DNA from: an uncultured Oscillospiraceae bacterium
Lineage (GTDB): Bacteria > Bacillota > Clostridia > Oscillospirales > Oscillospiraceae
DNA length: 17,163 nucleotides
Direction of reading: 5' to 3'
NCBI GenBank assembly: GCA_900763675.1
Contig: CAAFLE010000098.1
Span: forward strand, 1 to 17,163
The notes beneath the pieces were generated by a model, which did not search any database, was not told the DNA's origin, and worked only from the letters and a program-made list of their open reading frames with translations. Shown here one piece after another: positions 6,995 to 13,820 of this stretch (its first letter is position 1; every line of letters starts with the position of its first letter). Position numbers and translations under genes: made by a program.

Positions 6995-9446
6995 CCGCGC
7001 TCTTCGAGCGCACAACGACACGCCCGTTTTCCACAACCGCCTCGGCTTCACCTCCTGGGGCAACCGCGCCGGTGAGCAGCGCCTCGGCAAGCGGGTCCTC
7101 CAGCCGGGTCTGCACCGTCCGGCGCAGCGGACGGGCGCCGTAATCGGCGTCATAGCCCGCCGCGGCAAGCGCGTCGAGCGCTTCGTCCGTCACGGTGAGA
7201 TTCACGCCGAGCGCCGCGGCACGCAGCGCCACGGAGCGTACCATGTTCTCCGCGATGGTACGGATGTTCTCCCCCGTGAGCCGGTGAAAGACGAGCGTTT
7301 CGTCAACGCGGTTGAGAAATTCCGGGCGGAACGTCTTTTTGAGTTCGGCGGTCACTGCCTCGCGGAGCTCCTCATAGCTCCGCTCGGGCGTGCGGTCGAT
7401 GCCGGAAAAGCCGAGCGCGGCGCGGTTATCGGTGATGATGCGTGCGCCGATGTTCGACGTCATAACGATGATGGTATTCCGGAAATCAACGGTGCGCCCC
7501 TGCGAGTCGGTGAGCCGCCCATCGTCCATGATCTGGAGCAGAAGGTTGAAAACGTCCTCGTGCGCCTTTTCGATCTCGTCAAAAAGGACAACGCTGTACG
7601 GCTTGCGGCGCACCTTCTCGGTAAGCTGTCCGCCCTCGTCAAAGCCGACGTAGCCCGGCGGCGAGCCGATGAGCTTGGAGACCGTGTGCTTTTCCATGTA
7701 TTCCGACATATCCACGCGGATCATGGCGTTCTCGTCGCCGAACATCGCATCGGCGAGAGCGCGGCACAGCTCGGTCTTGCCGACGCCCGTCGGACCGAGG
7801 AACAGAAAGCTGCCGACCGGGCGGCGCGGGTCCTTCAGCCCGACTCTGCCGCGCCGGATGGCACGCGACACCGCCGCCACCGCCTCGTCCTGCCCGATCA
7901 CGCGGCGATGCAGCACATCCTCCATGTGCAGCAGCCGCTCGCTCTCGCTCTCAGTGAGACTTGTGACGGGGACGCCCGTCCAGCCGGAGACGACCGCGGC
8001 GATGTCCTCCGCGCCCACGGAGCCGCGGTGTCCGCCCCGCTCGGCATCCCACGCGCCGCGGGCTTCCTCCAGTGCGCCGCGCTCGGCGCGTTCCCGGTCG
8101 CGCAGCTGCGCCGCCAGTTCAAAGTTCTGCGCCCGCACCGCCTCCTCCTTCTGCGCGGAGAGTGCGGAGAGCTTCGCCTCGATGGTTTTCATTTCGTCCG
8201 GCGCGGTCAGATTTTCCATGCGCACCCGCGACGCCGCCTCGTCGATAAGATCAATCGCCTTGTCGGGGAGGAAGCGGTCGTTGATATACCGCGCCGAGAG
8301 CCGCACCGCCGCCTTCAGCGCGTCGTCCGTGATTTTCAGCCCGTGATGCGCCTCATACCGGTCGCGCAGCCCGCGCAGGATCTGGAAGCTCTCGTCCTCG
8401 CTCGGCTCGGCGACCGTGACGGGCTGGAAGCGCCGCTCAAAGGCGGCGTCCTTTTCGATGTGCTTGCGGTATTCGCTGAGCGTCGTTGCGCCGATGATCT
8501 GGATCTCGCCGCGGGAGAGCGCCGGCTTGAGGATGTTTGCCGCGTCGATGGCGCCCTCGGCGGCGCCCGCGCCGATGACCGTGTGCAGCTCGTCGATGAA
8601 CAGCACGACGTCCTTTGCCTTGCTCACCTCCTTGAGAACGTTTTTCACGCGGTCCTCAAAGTCGCCGCGGTACTTCGTCCCCGCGAGCATTCCCGTGAGA
8701 TCAAGCGAAACGATGCGCTTATTGCGCAGATTCTCCGGCACCTCGCCGTGCGCCACGCGCTGGGCAAGCCCCTCGGCGACGGCGGTCTTGCCGACGCCCG
8801 GCTCGCCGATCAGCACGGGGTTATTCTTCGAGCGGCGCGAGAGGATCTGAATGACGCGGGCGATCTCCCTGTCTCTGCCGATCACGGGGTCCAGCTCGCC
8901 CCGCGCCGCCATCTCCGTGAGATCGCGGCTGTACTGATCGAGATTTTTCGTTTCCGCATGGCGCACCGCCGTGCGCTGCCCGACGCCGCCGCTGCGTGCC
9001 GCCGCGCGGTAGTCGCTCGAGGAAAAGCGGGTAAAAATATCGGTATATATCTTGTTGAGATCGCCGCCCGCGGCGGTCAGCATATGCGCGGCGGTGCTTT
9101 CCGGCTCGCGCAGTATGCCCATGAGCAGATGCTCCGTGCCGATGTAGCTGTGGCGCAGCCGGTTCGCCTCCGCTACGGCGATCTCGATGACGCGCCGGCA
9201 GCGCGGCGTCAGCCCCTGCACCGGCATCCCCGGCGCTCCGCGTCCCACGTTCTTTTCGAGAAGATCCAGCACAAGATCTTCTTCAAAGCCGTTTTCGCGC
9301 AGCACGCGGGAGCCGAGCGCATCGCTCTCGCGCACGATGCCGAGCAGAAGATGCTCCGTGCCGATGTAGCTGTGTCCCAGCTCCGTAGCGGCGCACCGCG
9401 CCTTTTCGATGGCATTTCTTGCTTTTTCGGTGAATCGGTCGTTCAT
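6981..9446 (-). CDS. clpC: ATP-dependent Clp protease ATPase subunit ClpC
   Basis: The 821-residue AAA+ unfoldase feeds ClpP in the cytosol and is a full-length family member. Two Clp N repeats (about 1-70 and 75-145) each keep YIGTEHLL; E31 and E105 match the phospho-arginine-binding glutamates E32 and E106 of B. subtilis ClpC. The D1 ATPase has Walker A GEPGVGKT (214-221) and Walker B VLFIDE (281-286). The middle domain has a UVR-like coiled coil (about 420-460). D2 has GPTGVGKT (551-558) and VVLFDE (619-624). LGF (678-680) is the probable ClpP-docking loop. The ATG at 9446 follows AAGGAG. A terminator at 9526-9558 separates it from mcsA, and I see no good promoter or CtsR box between, so expression may depend on read-through or an unrecognised promoter. 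Confidence 0.96.
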   Translation of the reverse strand: MNDRFTEKARNAIEKARCAATELGHSYIGTEHLLLGIVRESDALGSRVLRENGFEEDLVLDLLEKNVGRGAPGMPVQGLTPRCRRVIEIAVAEANRLRHSYIGTEHLLMGILREPESTAAHMLTAAGGDLNKIYTDIFTRFSSSDYRAAARSGGVGQRTAVRHAETKNLDQYSRDLTEMAARGELDPVIGRDREIARVIQILSRRSKNNPVLIGEPGVGKTAVAEGLAQRVAHGEVPENLRNKRIVSLDLTGMLAGTKYRGDFEDRVKNVLKEVSKAKDVVLFIDELHTVIGAGAAEGAIDAANILKPALSRGEIQIIGATTLSEYRKHIEKDAAFERRFQPVTVAEPSEDESFQILRGLRDRYEAHHGLKITDDALKAAVRLSARYINDRFLPDKAIDLIDEAASRVRMENLTAPDEMKTIEAKLSALSAQKEEAVRAQNFELAAQLRDRERAERGALEEARGAWDAERGGHRGSVGAEDIAAVVSGWTGVPVTSLTESESERLLHMEDVLHRRVIGQDEAVAAVSRAIRRGRVGLKDPRRPVGSFLFLGPTGVGKTELCRALADAMFGDENAMIRVDMSEYMEKHTVSKLIGSPPGYVGFDEGGQLTEKVRRKPYSVVLFDEIEKAHEDVFNLLLQIMDDGRLTDSQGRTVDFRNTIIVMTSNIGARIITDNRAALGFSGIDRTPERSYEELREAVTAELKKTFRPEFLNRVDETLVFHRLTGENIRTIAENMVRSVALRAAALGVNLTVTDEALDALAAAGYDADYGARPLRRTVQTRLEDPLAEALLTGAVAPGGEAEAVVENGRVVVRSKSAAIAP

Positions 9447-9525
9447 ATTCGTTGTCTCCTTCCCCTGCCGATGGTTGACAGATTTTCCGTTTCTCAGTCA
9501 TCCAAGCGGCAGAGCGCACGGTTTC

Positions 9526-9558
9526 AAAAAAAAGCGGAGCGGGTGAAAACCCGCTCCG
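9526..9558 (-). terminator. intrinsic terminator between mcsA and clpC
   Basis: On the minus strand CGGAGCGGG (9558-9550) and CCCGCTCCG (9543-9535) form a perfect 9-bp stem with a 6-base loop, followed by one C and eight Ts (9533-9526). It should end or attenuate the ctsR-mcsA transcript before clpC. Confidence 0.9.
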
Positions 9559-9584
9559 TTCCATTATATAAGGCTTGGAAAGCC

Positions 9585-10127
9585 TTATTTGTTTTCCATC
9601 TTCCGGATCATGTCGCGCAGCTCGATCGCCGTCTCGAAGTCCTCCGCCTCGACCGCCTTGTGCATCTTATGACGCAGCGCGTTCAGCTCGCGGCGCTCCT
9701 CGAACGCTTCCTCGGCGTGTTCCTCGGCTTCCGCCTCCAGCGGATACGCTTCCTCGCGCACGCTCGGCTCCTCGCCCTTGTGACCCAGCGCCTCCTCGCC
9801 GCGCTCTTCGGCTTCCGCCTCAAGCGGGTCGGCTTCCTCGTGCATCTCCTTCTTCGGCTCATGCTCCGAGAGCGTCAGCAGCGGCTCGAACATCTCGCCG
9901 ATCGACGGCAGACGACCAAAGCCGAAGAAATCGACATCCGGCAGCAGGAAGCTGTCCATCATCTTGCCAAACGAGGTGAGCATGGAGTTCGCTTCATGTT
10001 CAAAGATTCTGTCCAGACCTTCCTTGTGGGCGCATTCGGCGCACAGATGCTTTTCCGCGGTCTTTCCGTTAATGGATTCCTTATAATAGAACTGAGCATC
10101 GTTCTTCTTGCAGATTTCGCACTTCAT
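9585..10127 (-). CDS. mcsA: UVR domain protein McsA, adaptor of the Clp stress operon
   Basis: The 180-residue McsA-type protein is, in B. subtilis, a zinc-binding partner that activates the arginine kinase McsB and modulates CtsR. The N-terminus has two CXXC pairs, C3/C6 and C29/C32, enough for one zinc site; many McsA proteins have four pairs. Residues 40-95 are an ordinary middle region. A Glu-rich linker (97-142) contains two 18-residue copies of EEAxPLEAEAEE. The C-terminal UVR domain (about 147-177) keeps LRxxMxxAVExEDFExAxxLRD. The ATG overlaps the ctsR stop (ATGA at 10124-10127), and its ribosome site AAAGGAG lies inside ctsR. No mcsB follows; a terminator and then clpC do. Without a visible kinase partner its job is uncertain. 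Confidence 0.9.
   Translation of the reverse strand: MKCEICKKNDAQFYYKESINGKTAEKHLCAECAHKEGLDRIFEHEANSMLTSFGKMMDSFLLPDVDFFGFGRLPSIGEMFEPLLTLSEHEPKKEMHEEADPLEAEAEERGEEALGHKGEEPSVREEAYPLEAEAEEHAEEAFEERRELNALRHKMHKAVEAEDFETAIELRDMIRKMENK
9702..9839 (-). repeat. 84-bp-period duplication in the mcsA acidic linker
   Basis: The segments 9786-9839 (residues 97-114) and 9702-9755 (residues 125-142) encode near-identical 18-residue blocks, EEADPLEAEAEERGEEAL and EEAYPLEAEAEEHAEEAF. They share the 14-base core TCGGCTTCCGCCTC on the plus strand. This looks like a diverged internal duplication with a 28-residue period. Confidence 0.7.
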
Positions 10128-10606
10128 TGTAATGATCTCCTTTCAAAAAATCCGTCAGATGCTGTCGTGAGCAGCATTTGTTTAAAAATGGAGGAGCGCA
10201 CCGCCTTCCGGTTTTCGACCGGAACGGCGTGGAGCGTCCGTTCGCCGACCGCCGCAGCGATCAATCGGGCAAACCGTGCGTCGAGCGCACCGGCGTTCAC
10301 GGCGTTATGCAGCAGCGCGTCCGCCGTCGGTCTGTCCAGCTCTCTGCCCACGGCGTTGACCGTGTGCATGATGAGCTGAGAGGCATCCGGCTGCACCCGC
10401 GTGATGCGGATGTATCCGCCGCCGCCGCGCCGCGACTCGACCATGTACCCGCGCTCGGGGCTGAACCGCGTGGCGATCACATAGTTGATCTGGCTCGGCA
10501 CACAGCCGAAACGTTCCGCCAGAGAGCTTCGCTGCAGCTCCGCGGTCCCGTCCGCGCCTTCCAGCACGTCCAGAATGAACCGTGCGATCCGATCACTTGT
10601 CCCCAT
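10124..10606 (-). CDS. ctsR: transcriptional repressor CtsR
   Basis: The 160-residue heat-shock repressor of clp genes, about the usual length, has an N-terminal winged helix-turn-helix (about 5-70) with the family motif AERFGCVPSQINYVIATRF (30-48). The wing has RGGGGYIRI with the tetraglycine loop G61-G64, the part known in B. subtilis as the temperature sensor. The C-terminal dimerisation domain spans about 80-155. An open frame extends to 10738 but crosses the promoter and operator; the ATG at 10606 has AAGGGA before it and the usual CtsR N-terminus (MGTSDRIARFILD). It overlaps mcsA by ATGA. Autoregulation is very likely given the operator at 10681-10697. Confidence 0.95.
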   Translation of the reverse strand: MGTSDRIARFILDVLEGADGTAELQRSSLAERFGCVPSQINYVIATRFSPERGYMVESRRGGGGYIRITRVQPDASQLIMHTVNAVGRELDRPTADALLHNAVNAGALDARFARLIAAAVGERTLHAVPVENRKAVRSSIFKQMLLTTASDGFFERRSLQ

Positions 10607-10666
10607 ACCGGCATCCCTTCTTTGGTTTCTTCGTTCTTCTTGACTTTGACTATCCTTAACCTTTTC

Positions 10667-10687
10667 TTTGACTGTATAATAGTCAAA
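10667..10687. repeat. inverted repeat of CtsR half-sites
   Basis: TTTGACT (10667-10673) and AGTCAAA (10681-10687) are perfect inverted copies around a 7-base spacer containing most of the -10 box. A further TTTGACT lies at 10645-10651, 22 bases away, so half-sites are clustered. Confidence 0.6.
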
Positions 10688-10704
10688 GAACGTCAAATTC
10701 TCAA
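10676..10704 (-). promoter_or_regulatory. ctsR promoter
   Basis: On the minus strand TTGAGA (10704-10699) is followed after 17 bases by TATTAT (10681-10676). The start would be near 10669, leaving a leader of about 62 bases. The CtsR box fills the spacer. Confidence 0.8.
10681..10697. promoter_or_regulatory. CtsR operator
   Basis: AGTCAAA-GAA-CGTCAAA fits the CtsR heptad direct repeat RGTCAAANANRGTCAAA with one mismatch (C at 10691). It sits between the -35 and -10 of the ctsR promoter, so bound CtsR would block polymerase. The rest of the gap (10705-10845) is a pyrimidine-rich stretch in which I see no gene. Confidence 0.82.
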
Positions 10705-10845
10705 CACCCCGGAATCGCCGGTTTTCGCCTCCGGGCACGACGGCGGCATTCCGTCGCTTTCTATCTCTTTGTTTCGCAGTTTTTCTTTGATTTTCTCCGT
10801 TTTTCTCGCTTTTTGAATTTTTTCCGGCAGGGAAGAAATTTTCGG

Positions 10846-10873
10846 TTGCATTTTAGGGGGAATATGTTACAAT
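10846..10873 (+). promoter_or_regulatory. promoter of the ferredoxin gene
   Basis: TTGCAT (10846-10851), a 16-base spacer and TACAAT (10868-10873), with TG at 10865-10866 giving an extended -10. The leader would be about 25 bases. Confidence 0.72.
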
Positions 10874-10904
10874 GCGGGTATCCCAAAAAGAGGAGGTACA
10901 TACT

Positions 10905-11072
10905 ATGTACGTCATTACCGACAGCTGCATTTCCTGCGGCACCTGTGCGGAAGCCTGCCCCGTTGGCGCGATCGCCGAAGGCGCGGATCATTACGAGATC
11001 AACCAGGACCTCTGCGCTCAGTGCGGCGCCTGCGCCCAGAACTGCCCCATCGAAGCGATCGAGGAGCAGTAA
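10905..11072 (+). CDS. fdx: 2[4Fe-4S] ferredoxin, clostridial type
   Basis: The 55-residue bacterial ferredoxin is a small cytosolic one-electron carrier for anaerobic enzymes such as pyruvate:ferredoxin oxidoreductase and hydrogenases. Two cluster motifs are intact: C8-C11-C14-C18-P and C37-C40-C43-C47-P, each CX2CX2CX3CP, with the normal internal pseudo-twofold repeat. The ATG at 10905 follows AGAGGAGGT (10889-10897). An in-frame ATG at 10872 is rejected because it overlaps the -10 box. It is a single-gene unit between its own promoter and a terminator, consistent with a highly expressed housekeeping carrier. Its physiological partners cannot be told from this window. Confidence 0.95.
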   Translation: MYVITDSCISCGTCAEACPVGAIAEGADHYEINQDLCAQCGACAQNCPIEAIEEQ

Positions 11073-11109
11073 TCCTTCTGCTGCGGGAGGTGCCAATCCC
11101 GCGGTAAAC

Positions 11110-11155
11110 AACGGCGGTATGCCTGCCCTTTCGGGCTTGTCATGCCGCCGTTTTT
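11110..11155 (+). terminator. intrinsic terminator after the ferredoxin gene
   Basis: AACGGCGGTATG (11110-11121) pairs with CATGCCGCCGTT (11141-11152) with one G-U pair. A nested GCCC/GGGC hairpin (11125-11136) lies in the loop, and five Ts end at 11155. A weaker GCGGGA/TCCCGC hairpin lies just before it (11083-11102). Confidence 0.88.
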
Positions 11156-11165
11156 CCATTATACT
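11137..11165 (+). promoter_or_regulatory. trmN6 promoter embedded in the ferredoxin terminator
   Basis: TTGTCA (11137-11142), exactly 17 bases, then TATACT (11160-11165); each hexamer is one base from consensus. The -35 lies in the loop and right arm of the terminator. Normal spacing puts the first transcribed base at about 11172-11173, which is the ATG itself. Confidence 0.75.
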
Positions 11166-11172
11166 ATAAATT

Positions 11173-11859
11173 ATGAACACGATCATGGACTGGCGCCGGT
11201 TTACCGGCGAGCGTGCCGGGACGGACGCGCTGCTGCTCGCGGACTTTGCGCAGTCTGCCGGGCGGCTCGGCGCCGATCTCGGCTGCGGCAGCGGCGTTAT
11301 TCTGCTGCTTCTGCTGCTGGGCGATGCGCAGCGGCGCATGACCGGCGTGGACATCCGCGAGAGCGCGGTGACCGACTGCCGGGAAAATCTGCGGCGGTTC
11401 GCGCTCTGCGGGCGCGGCGCGGCGGTTTGCGCCGATTACCGCGCTGCGCCGATCCCGGACGGCAGTCTGGATTTTCTCGTATCCAACCCGCCGTACTTTC
11501 CGGCGGGGCGCGGCGCGGTATCGCCCGATCCGGACCGGGCAGCGCAGCGCACCGAAAGCGCGGCCGTTTCCGAGCTGTGCCGCGCTGCGGCGCGGTATCT
11601 GAAACCGGGCGGCGCCTTTTATCTCGTCCACCGCGTTGAACGGGAGGCGGAGATCCTCGCGTCGCTCTGCGCCGCCGGGCTTTCTCCCGTCCGCCGGAGA
11701 GACGTTTTCTCCGCGCCGGGAAAGCCTGCGCCCATCTTTCTTGTCGAAGCGGCGAAGGGCGCGGCGGACGGCGCGGCGGTGCGCGACGCCGTGGTGCTGC
11801 ACGACGCCGACGGGCGCGAAACGGCGGAATACCGAAAAATCTGCCACTGGGAGGCATAA
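11173..11859 (+). CDS. trmN6: tRNA1(Val) (adenine37-N6)-methyltransferase-like protein (TrmN6/YabB)
   Basis: The 228-residue class I SAM-dependent methyltransferase has DLGCGSG (35-41, SAM binding), GVDI (58-61, acidic residue contacting the ribose), and NPPY (105-108), the motif of enzymes that methylate exocyclic amino groups. The overall pattern is that of TrmN6/YabB, which makes m6A37 in some tRNAs. The rsmI gene starts 5 bases after its stop; that neighbourhood (yabB-yabC) is conserved in Firmicutes and supports the call. The ATG at 11173 has no Shine-Dalgarno site, an in-frame TAA lies at 11167-11169, and the promoter places transcription start at or next to this ATG, so the message is probably leaderless. 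The exact tRNA substrate is inferred. Confidence 0.85.
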   Translation: MNTIMDWRRFTGERAGTDALLLADFAQSAGRLGADLGCGSGVILLLLLLGDAQRRMTGVDIRESAVTDCRENLRRFALCGRGAAVCADYRAAPIPDGSLDFLVSNPPYFPAGRGAVSPDPDRAAQRTESAAVSELCRAAARYLKPGGAFYLVHRVEREAEILASLCAAGLSPVRRRDVFSAPGKPAPIFLVEAAKGAADGAAVRDAVVLHDADGRETAEYRKICHWEA

Positions 11860-11864
11860 ACGCT

Positions 11865-12707
11865 ATGGCAGGCACATTGTATCTGGTGGGAACGCCCATC
11901 GGGAATCTGAACGACCTCTCCCCGCGGGCGGTCGAAACGCTCAAAAGCGTCGATTTCATTGCCGCGGAGGATACCCGCGTAACGCTCAAGCTGCTGAACC
12001 ATTTCGGCATCCGCCGCCCGCTCATCAGCTACTACGAGCATAACAAGGTCGAAAGCGCCGCCGTCATTCTCCCGCGTCTGCTCGGCGGGGAGAGCTGTGC
12101 GCTCGTATCCGACGCGGGCATGCCCGCGATCTCCGACCCCGGCGAGGAACTGGTGCGGCTGTGCGGCGAACACGGCATACCGGTTTCCGCCGCGCCCGGT
12201 CCGAGCGCGGTCATCACGGCGCTTGCCATGTCGGGGCTGCCGACGCAGCGCTTCACGTTTGAGGGCTTTCTCTCCACCTCGAACAAATCCCGCCGGGAGC
12301 ATCTTGAAACGCTCAGGCACGAACACCGCACCATCGTTCTATACGAAGCGCCGCATAAGCTCGTGGAAACGCTCGGCGATCTGCTGGACGTACTCGGCGA
12401 CCGGGACATCGCGCTCGGGCGCGAGCTTACGAAGCTGCACGAGGAGATCGTCCGCACGACGATCGCGCAGGCGCTGGAAAAATACCGCGCCGAGCGCCCC
12501 CGCGGGGAGTTCGTGCTGGTGATCCGCGGCGCTCCGGTCGAAAAGGGTCCGCGCCTGCCGCTGGAGGACGCGCTCGCGCTCGTGGAGGAATACCGCGCCG
12601 GGGGCATGAAGCTCAAGGACGCGGCGAAGCGTGCCGCCGCCGAGACCGGACAGAGCCGCAACGATCTCTACCATGCCGCGCTCGTGCGGCAAAGCGCGGA
12701 GGAGTAA
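11865..12707 (+). CDS. rsmI: 16S rRNA (cytidine1402-2'-O)-methyltransferase RsmI
   Basis: The 280-residue tetrapyrrole-methylase-fold enzyme 2'-O-methylates C1402 in the decoding centre of 16S rRNA. Visible motifs are LVGTPIGNLNDLSPRA (7-22), AAEDTR (33-38), SDAGMPAISDPG (82-93), AAPGPSA (109-115), FEGFL (132-136) and LYEAPHKL (159-166), all typical of RsmI. A C-terminal helix-turn-helix-like segment (about 246-275, KLKDAAKRAAAETGQSRNDLY) is the usual RsmI tail. The ATG at 11865 follows GGGAGG (11849-11854). It is cotranscribed with trmN6. No hairpin terminator is visible after it, so some transcripts may run into the next gene. Confidence 0.95.
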   Translation: MAGTLYLVGTPIGNLNDLSPRAVETLKSVDFIAAEDTRVTLKLLNHFGIRRPLISYYEHNKVESAAVILPRLLGGESCALVSDAGMPAISDPGEELVRLCGEHGIPVSAAPGPSAVITALAMSGLPTQRFTFEGFLSTSNKSRREHLETLRHEHRTIVLYEAPHKLVETLGDLLDVLGDRDIALGRELTKLHEEIVRTTIAQALEKYRAERPRGEFVLVIRGAPVEKGPRLPLEDALALVEEYRAGGMKLKDAAKRAAAETGQSRNDLYHAALVRQSAEE

Positions 12708-12714
12708 TTTTTCT

Positions 12715-12743
12715 TTGCCCTTTTCTGCAAAACGTGCTATACT
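12715..12743 (+). promoter_or_regulatory. promoter of the cytidylate-kinase-like gene
   Basis: TTGCCC (12715-12720), a 17-base spacer and TATACT (12738-12743), with TG at 12735-12736 forming an extended -10. The leader would be about 43 bases. Confidence 0.7.
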
Positions 12744-12792
12744 TTCTTCATAAATCCCAACCACCTACCGTTTATAAGGAGGCTGCATTGCT

Positions 12793-13383
12793 ATGGAAAA
12801 AAAGCGGATCATCACCATCGGGCGCGAGTTCGGCAGCGGCGGACGTACCATCGGACGCGAGGTCGCCGAGCGGCTCGGCATCCCCTGCTACGACCACGAG
12901 CTGATCGACCGGCTGGCGGAGGAAAGCGGTCTTTCCAAGGAATATATCACCAACGAAAGCGAGTACGCCTCCCACAGCAGCTGGACGGCGGTAACGTTTT
13001 CCTCGGTGCGTTCGTTCGGCGTACCGTCCAACCAGGACTATCTCTGGGCGATCCAGCGCCGCATCATTCTGGAGCTGGGACAGAAGGAAAACTGCGTGAT
13101 CGTGGGCCGCTGCGCCGACGCCATTCTGGAAGATACCGCCGATCTGCTCAAGGTGTTCGTCCACGCCGACTTTGAAAAGCGTGCCAAGCGCATTGTGGAG
13201 AAATACGGTGAGACCGAGGAGCCGACCGAAAAGCGTCTGCGCGACAAGGATAAGCGCCGCGCTCTCTACTACCAGTTCTACACCGATCTCGAATGGGGCA
13301 ACATGAACCACTACCATATCATCCTCGATTCCGGCTCGCTCGGCATCGAAAAGTGCGTGGACGTGATCGCCTCGCTCTACTGA
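12793..13383 (+). CDS. cytidylate kinase-like family protein
   Basis: The 196-residue P-loop protein of the cytidylate-kinase-like family (Cytidylate_kin2) begins with IITIGREFGSGGRTIGREVAERLG (6-29), whose GSGGRT segment (14-19) is the nucleotide-binding loop. YDHELID (33-39) and VIVGRCADAIL (102-112) follow, as in this family. A lid-like basic region is near 127-160 (KRAKRIVEKYGE, RLRDKDKRRALYYQFY). It is not the canonical Cmk of the rpsA region: it is shorter and lacks the standard CMP-binding insert, so the substrate is unknown. The ATG at 12793 follows AAGGAGG (12776-12782). It has its own promoter and a strong terminator. Relatives are common in gut Clostridia; a nucleoside or small-metabolite kinase is the plausible role. 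Confidence 0.85.
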   Translation: MEKKRIITIGREFGSGGRTIGREVAERLGIPCYDHELIDRLAEESGLSKEYITNESEYASHSSWTAVTFSSVRSFGVPSNQDYLWAIQRRIILELGQKENCVIVGRCADAILEDTADLLKVFVHADFEKRAKRIVEKYGETEEPTEKRLRDKDKRRALYYQFYTDLEWGNMNHYHIILDSGSLGIEKCVDVIASLY

Positions 13384-13392
13384 ATACTAAAG

Positions 13393-13433
13393 AAAGAGCC
13401 TGCCGCATAGGTTTTCTATGCGGCAGGCTCTTT
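13393..13433. terminator. bidirectional intrinsic terminator
   Basis: A perfect 18-bp stem (13393-13410 with 13416-13433), loop GTTTT, has a T run on the plus side. On the minus side the right-arm As become Ts (TTTCTTT), so it can also end the opposing AbrB-like gene. Confidence 0.93.
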
Positions 13434-13445
13434 TATTTTCGGCTT

Positions 13446-13700
13446 TTACAGTTGTTCCGTTTCCTCCCGCAGCTGCCGCAGGCAGCTCCGGCAGACCGAT
13501 TTGCCCCGGTAGGACAAAAGGTCCCGCGTCGCGCCGCAGAAAAGGCAGGCGGCGTTATACTTCCGCAGGACGATGGCGTCCCCCTCGATGAATATTTCGA
13601 CCGGGTCGCGTACCTCCAGATTCAGTGTCCGGCGCAGCTCGATCGGCAGCACCACCCGTCCCAGCTCGTCGATCCGCCGGACGATTCCCGTTGATTTCAT
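13446..13700 (-). CDS. AbrB/SpoVT-family regulator with C-terminal zinc ribbon
   Basis: The 84-residue DNA-binding protein has an N-terminal swapped-hairpin AbrB domain (2-47: STGIVRRIDELGRVVLPIELRR, then VEIFIEGDAIVLRKY). This is followed by a small zinc ribbon with C52/C55 and C70/C73. The combination is common in Clostridia; family members are transition-state or sporulation regulators. The frame stays open to 14180, but the ATG at 13700 fits the family N-terminus and follows GCGGGGG; the longer reading crosses the promoter and runs antisense into spmA. It is divergent from spmA-spmB and could control them, which is inference. In B. subtilis abrB also lies beside yabC (rsmI), so the neighbourhood is partly conserved. 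Confidence 0.92.
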   Translation of the reverse strand: MKSTGIVRRIDELGRVVLPIELRRTLNLEVRDPVEIFIEGDAIVLRKYNAACLFCGATRDLLSYRGKSVCRSCLRQLREETEQL

Positions 13701-13737
13701 ATCTTCAACCCCCGCTCGGTTTTTGTTTCTGCAAAAA

Positions 13738-13766
13738 ATTGTATACTGCCGAAAACAAAATTGCAA
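13738..13766 (-). promoter_or_regulatory. promoter of the AbrB-like gene
   Basis: On the minus strand TTGCAA (13766-13761), 17 bases, then TACAAT (13743-13738). The leader would be about 31 bases. I could not find a convincing promoter on the plus strand for spmA in the same gap. Confidence 0.72.
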
Positions 13767-13820
13767 GAGGCATCCCGTGCGTTTTGTTTGGTAATTTTTT
13801 CCTTTCAAGGAGCGTGTCCG

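Noticed and set aside
9702..9839. Possible CRISPR-like or mobile repeat
   Set aside because: Only two diverged in-frame copies within mcsA; it is a protein-level duplication.
7284..10379. A 1031-codon plus-strand open frame antisense to clpC, mcsA and ctsR
   Set aside because: It is an antisense shadow caused by high G+C. It spans three convincing genes, has an Arg/Leu/His/Ala-rich composition without domains, and no ribosome site or promoter.
10607..10738. N-terminal extension of CtsR
   Set aside because: The added codons cross the CtsR operator and promoter; family length and the ribosome site favour 10606.
10755..10826. Pyrimidine-rich tract as a possible small RNA or gene
   Set aside because: No hairpin-plus-T terminator, promoter pairing or coding frame supports it.
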